Part shown: in pieces, positions 62,288 to 64,000 of the stretch
How the letters are laid out: every line of letters begins with the position of its first letter
Position numbering within the stretch: the first letter of the stretch is position 1
From: Thermoplasmata archaeon
GTDB taxonomy: Archaea; Thermoplasmatota; Thermoplasmata; Thermoplasmatales; Thermoplasmataceae
Direction: 5' to 3'
Length of the DNA: 64,000 nucleotides
NCBI GenBank assembly: GCA_021797735.1
Contig: JAJZZE010000055.1
Coordinates: 16,283-80,282, forward strand
The notes under the pieces: model-generated
Seen by the model: only the letters and a program-made list of their open reading frames with translations
Told to the model about the DNA's origin: nothing
Database searches by the model: none
Made by a program: the position numbers and the translations under genes

Positions 62288-62616
62288 TTTTTACCACCCC
62301 CAAAAGAATCCAGTGTTATTTTTTCTGTTACCTGTTTTTGTTTATTTTTATCATTGTTTTTAATCCCTTTAATGTCATTAGGTATAATATTACCCATTGA
62401 TACAGTTTGATGTAAATTTAGACTGTTTTTCTCCATTTTACTGGATAATTTTTTAGCATTAAATAAGTCTCCTTGGAAGTTAAAAATAGATGATAACTTT
62501 TTAACTGAATTTTTAAATTGATATAAGTGGTTTCCACCTTGTTTTTTAGAGATGATAGTACTGGGGTGTATGTTACAATACGTAAGGTCGAAGGCATATA
62601 TTTTATTTAATATCAC
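62284..62616 (-). CDS. Hypothetical protein, paralogous segment with 61647-62000
   Basis: 110 residues in the frame from GTG 62616; the true start is unsure. MEKNSLNLHQTVSMGNIIP (~61-79) duplicates the segment of the 61647-62000 protein. The end is Lys/Asn-rich, with TLDSFGGGKK before the stop, which overlaps the GyrA-CTD-like ATG. No family recognised. Confidence 0.45.
   Translation of the reverse strand: MILNKIYAFDLTYCNIHPSTIISKKQGGNHLYQFKNSVKKLSSIFNFQGDLFNAKKLSSKMEKNSLNLHQTVSMGNIIPNDIKGIKNNDKNKQKQVTEKITLDSFGGGKK
62381..62394. repeat. 14-base near-palindrome GGTATAATATTACC, copy 2
   Basis: Identical to copies 1 and 3. Downstream to about 62461 the DNA repeats 61885-61965 with mostly silent or conservative changes, so copies 1 and 2 form a direct repeat in the coding frame of two genes. 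Confidence 0.7.
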
Positions 62617-62740
62617 GTATCGAAGGTATATTTTTTTATTGACCAGGAAGGTAAAATTTGAAGACCTTTTTTCTTTATTTATTTTATGGCCACAATTACA
62701 AATTAAGAAAATTAATATATAAAATTAGATTATATGAATT

Positions 62741-62851
62741 ATGCTGCTTATAGATAAAAATGGTAAGGTCAATATCGGGGAAGTTATAGCTTTTATTGGG
62801 ATGGCATGCGGCATTCTATTAATCTTATCAGGCATTGGAGTAATCCACTAA
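62741..62851 (+). CDS. 36-residue single-helix membrane protein
   Basis: ATG 62741 begins MLLIDKNGKVNIGEVIAFIG and continues with a hydrophobic helix to TAA 62849-62851. TATATAAAATTA (62715-62726) lies about 20-25 bases upstream, so a leaderless message is plausible. Similar in size and form to 63056-63163. No family recognised. Confidence 0.45.
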   Translation: MLLIDKNGKVNIGEVIAFIGMACGILLILSGIGVIH

Positions 62852-62966
62852 AATATTATTTGTAAGGTAGCCATACTATTAACGCCCGGGGTAACGGAAT
62901 TTCTATGTTAAAATCCATGGTGATAAATGTGTTTTATAGGTCAATTTTGAAGTTAAAAGGTATGGC

Positions 62967-62999
62967 GGGTATAATATTACCCCTAAGGTACATTACCTT
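62967..62999. repeat. Tandem hairpins, including 14-base repeat copy 3
   Basis: GGGTA-TAATAT-TACCC (62967-62982) is followed two bases later by AAGGTA-CAT-TACCTT (62985-62999). Both share GGTA/TACC arms, and the first holds the third copy of the 14-mer. The region lies between two tiny membrane protein genes and could be an operator or a replication origin element. Confidence 0.6.
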
Positions 63000-63055
63000 C
63001 TAAAATTACATTATACAGACGGCAAGATTTAAGTATAGATAAAAGATAATCTATT

Positions 63056-63163
63056 ATGCCAAAATATGAAGATAAAAGGAACCCCTATGCAGGAGCATTT
63101 GGTATTATAGGTCTTGCCTTATCTATTGCACTTCTAATTTGGGCTCTATCAGGCCTAATTTAA
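63056..63163 (+). CDS. 35-residue single-helix membrane protein
   Basis: ATG 63056 begins MPKYEDKRNPYAGAFGIIGL and continues with a hydrophobic helix to TAA 63161-63163. Like 62741-62851 it has a charged N-terminus and one helix, and it follows the tandem hairpins by about 55 bases. No family recognised. Confidence 0.45.
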   Translation: MPKYEDKRNPYAGAFGIIGLALSIALLIWALSGLI

Positions 63164-63423
63164 TAAGCATTTTTTATTCGAAGGAAATTTCTTATACTCT
63201 TTGTTTTTGATACTTCATTACCATGATGGGAATAACATATTTTGGGGGGTATATAATTCATCATGGAAGGTATTTTACTGCCCTTAAAACTTAATATAAG
63301 AGGGCATTATAAAAATTTAGGTGCCAGTATTTAAAAGAAGCATGATTGAAAAAATTTGAAGGGGGGCGTAGATTAATTCTACAAAAATACAAATATTTAT
63401 ATTTAGAATAATGATATATTTGT
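63164..63423. other. Intergenic region with small dyad
   Basis: 260 bases. GTAGA-TTAAT-TCTAC (63368-63382), preceded by six Gs, lies 42-56 bases before the next ATG and may be an operator. Only frames of about 23 codons were seen otherwise. Confidence 0.4.
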
Positions 63424-63711
63424 ATGGCACTTTCAATAATAAATAAAGCTTTTAGCCCAGATTATGAGCTTGCGAACAGTATAATAAAAACAAACCATTT
63501 AGATGGAAATGACCCTGATATTACAGAAAAGGTAAGTCAAATAAGAGTAGATTATACTGTAAAAGATGCTGTATATGAATTACTTGCAGAATCTATAATA
63601 AAAGAAAACCATTTAAATAAAAATGATCCCAATATTACAAAAGAATTAAACCAATTGAAAATAGATGATAACGTAAAAAAAGGGATATATAAAATACTTA
63701 GAATTCCATGA
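63424..63711 (+). CDS. Hypothetical protein of two tandem repeats
   Basis: 95 residues made of two copies of a ~40-residue unit: ANSIIKTNHLDGNDPDITEKV and AESIIKENHLNKNDPNITKEL, each followed by a similar I-D-x-x-V-K-x-x-x-Y segment. The form suggests a two-helix or wHTH-like module duplicated within one protein. TATTTATATTTA (63391-63402) lies 22-33 bases upstream. It overlaps the next gene by 4 bases (ATGA). No family recognised. Confidence 0.55.
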   Translation: MALSIINKAFSPDYELANSIIKTNHLDGNDPDITEKVSQIRVDYTVKDAVYELLAESIIKENHLNKNDPNITKELNQLKIDDNVKKGIYKILRIP

Positions 63712-63989
63712 TTAGTTATGCAGCACTGGCAGAATCTGCATCGGTTATATTAACAATTTATTTTATTATAGCGAGCGTACTTATCCAACCTTTTCAGAAC
63801 ATTGGAATGTTATACGTTATAGTTAACGCCTATAGAAAATAGGCACTTGCGGTTTTTATCCTTTTTAGCATTTCTATTATCATGGCTTTAATGAATATAT
63901 TTTATTCAATTCTATTCTTTATTGCATCAATGATAATGTTGGGCATTGCCTTACAGTATCTTTTTTCTTTTCTCAACAAGATACGTTAG
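63708..63989 (+). pseudogene. Membrane protein gene with in-frame TAG between two helix pairs
   Basis: ATG 63708 encodes 44 residues with two hydrophobic segments (SVILTIYFIIASVLI, IGMLYVIVNAY), then TAG 63840-63842. Without shift of frame it continues for 48 codons with two more hydrophobic helices (AVFILFSISIIMALM, SILFFIASMIMLGIAL) and ends NKIR and TAG 63987-63989. It could be one four-helix protein broken by an amber codon, or two proteins. No family recognised. Confidence 0.5.
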
Positions 63990-64000
63990 AATTAAAATAA

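Noticed and set aside
1..64000. CRISPR arrays, rRNA genes and intact insertion sequences
   Set aside because: No regularly spaced repeats, rRNA signatures, transposase genes or terminal inverted repeats were found on reading through the window.

Overview
The window looks like chromosomal DNA of an AT-rich, thermoacidophilic euryarchaeon of the Thermoplasmatales; a Picrophilus-like species fits best, inferred from gene content and base composition and not proven. Archaeal markers include SRP54 with a 7S SRP RNA, TFS, aIF2-beta, the large RFC clamp-loader subunit, ribosomal protein L15e, geranylgeranyl reductase, class II HMG-CoA reductase, a ParDE-free RHH regulator set, TrmB/Lrp/HxlR regulators, AspRS/AsnRS-derived asparagine synthetase and CTP-dependent riboflavin kinase. 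Many genes have an archaeal TATA box about 25 bases before the start codon and no Shine-Dalgarno, so leaderless transcripts are probably common.

Layout. 1-420: tail of an MFS transporter. 419-4234: a very large DUF4011/UPF1-like helicase with a C-terminal Vsr-like nuclease region. 4216-8619: two serine tRNAs, an Lrp-type regulator divergent from an asparagine synthetase, TFS and SRP54. 8729-10782: nth, ferredoxin and geranylgeranyl reductase. 10885-20674: htpX, carAB, an ACT-domain regulator, purKE and pheS. 20954-25179: a two-gene NAD-type formate dehydrogenase with strong Shine-Dalgarno sites and a visibly higher GC content, probably acquired by transfer. 25570-35876: PIN-ATPase, a flippase, rfcL, RNase P Pop5, L15e, tRNA-Ser, an acetyltransferase, an HD hydrolase and 7S RNA. 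35964-42509: methyltransferase, UbiD, HxlR, tRNA-Thr, DUF1015, endonuclease IV and TrmB. 42510-44210: a decayed stretch with two small secreted or membrane genes that each carry an in-frame stop. 44211-53806: CoaBC, hydrolase, TPR protein, HMG-CoA reductase, pyrBI, Dph6, a glycosyltransferase and RibK. 53807-58466: remnants, a secreted protein whose natural start is out of frame by one base in an A7 tract, aIF2-beta with a TRAM domain, and an RHH-plus-partner pair. 58457-61072: an ABC exporter with a glycoprotein partner.

The last 2.8 kb, immediately downstream of tRNA-Glu(CTC), differs in character: overlapping small genes of unknown function, a free-standing two-blade gyrase-A C-terminal-like protein, duplicated protein segments, three copies of a 14-base near-palindrome, tandem hairpins, tiny membrane proteins and another in-frame amber codon. 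This looks like the edge of an integrated plasmid or virus using the tRNA as its attachment site, and it is the most promising part of the window for something undescribed.

Metabolic links: carAB and pyrBI together give the first two steps of pyrimidine synthesis; purK/purE the carboxylation step of purine synthesis; HMG-CoA reductase and geranylgeranyl reductase (with its own ferredoxin) belong to archaeal lipid synthesis; CoaBC to coenzyme A; nth and nfo to base excision repair.
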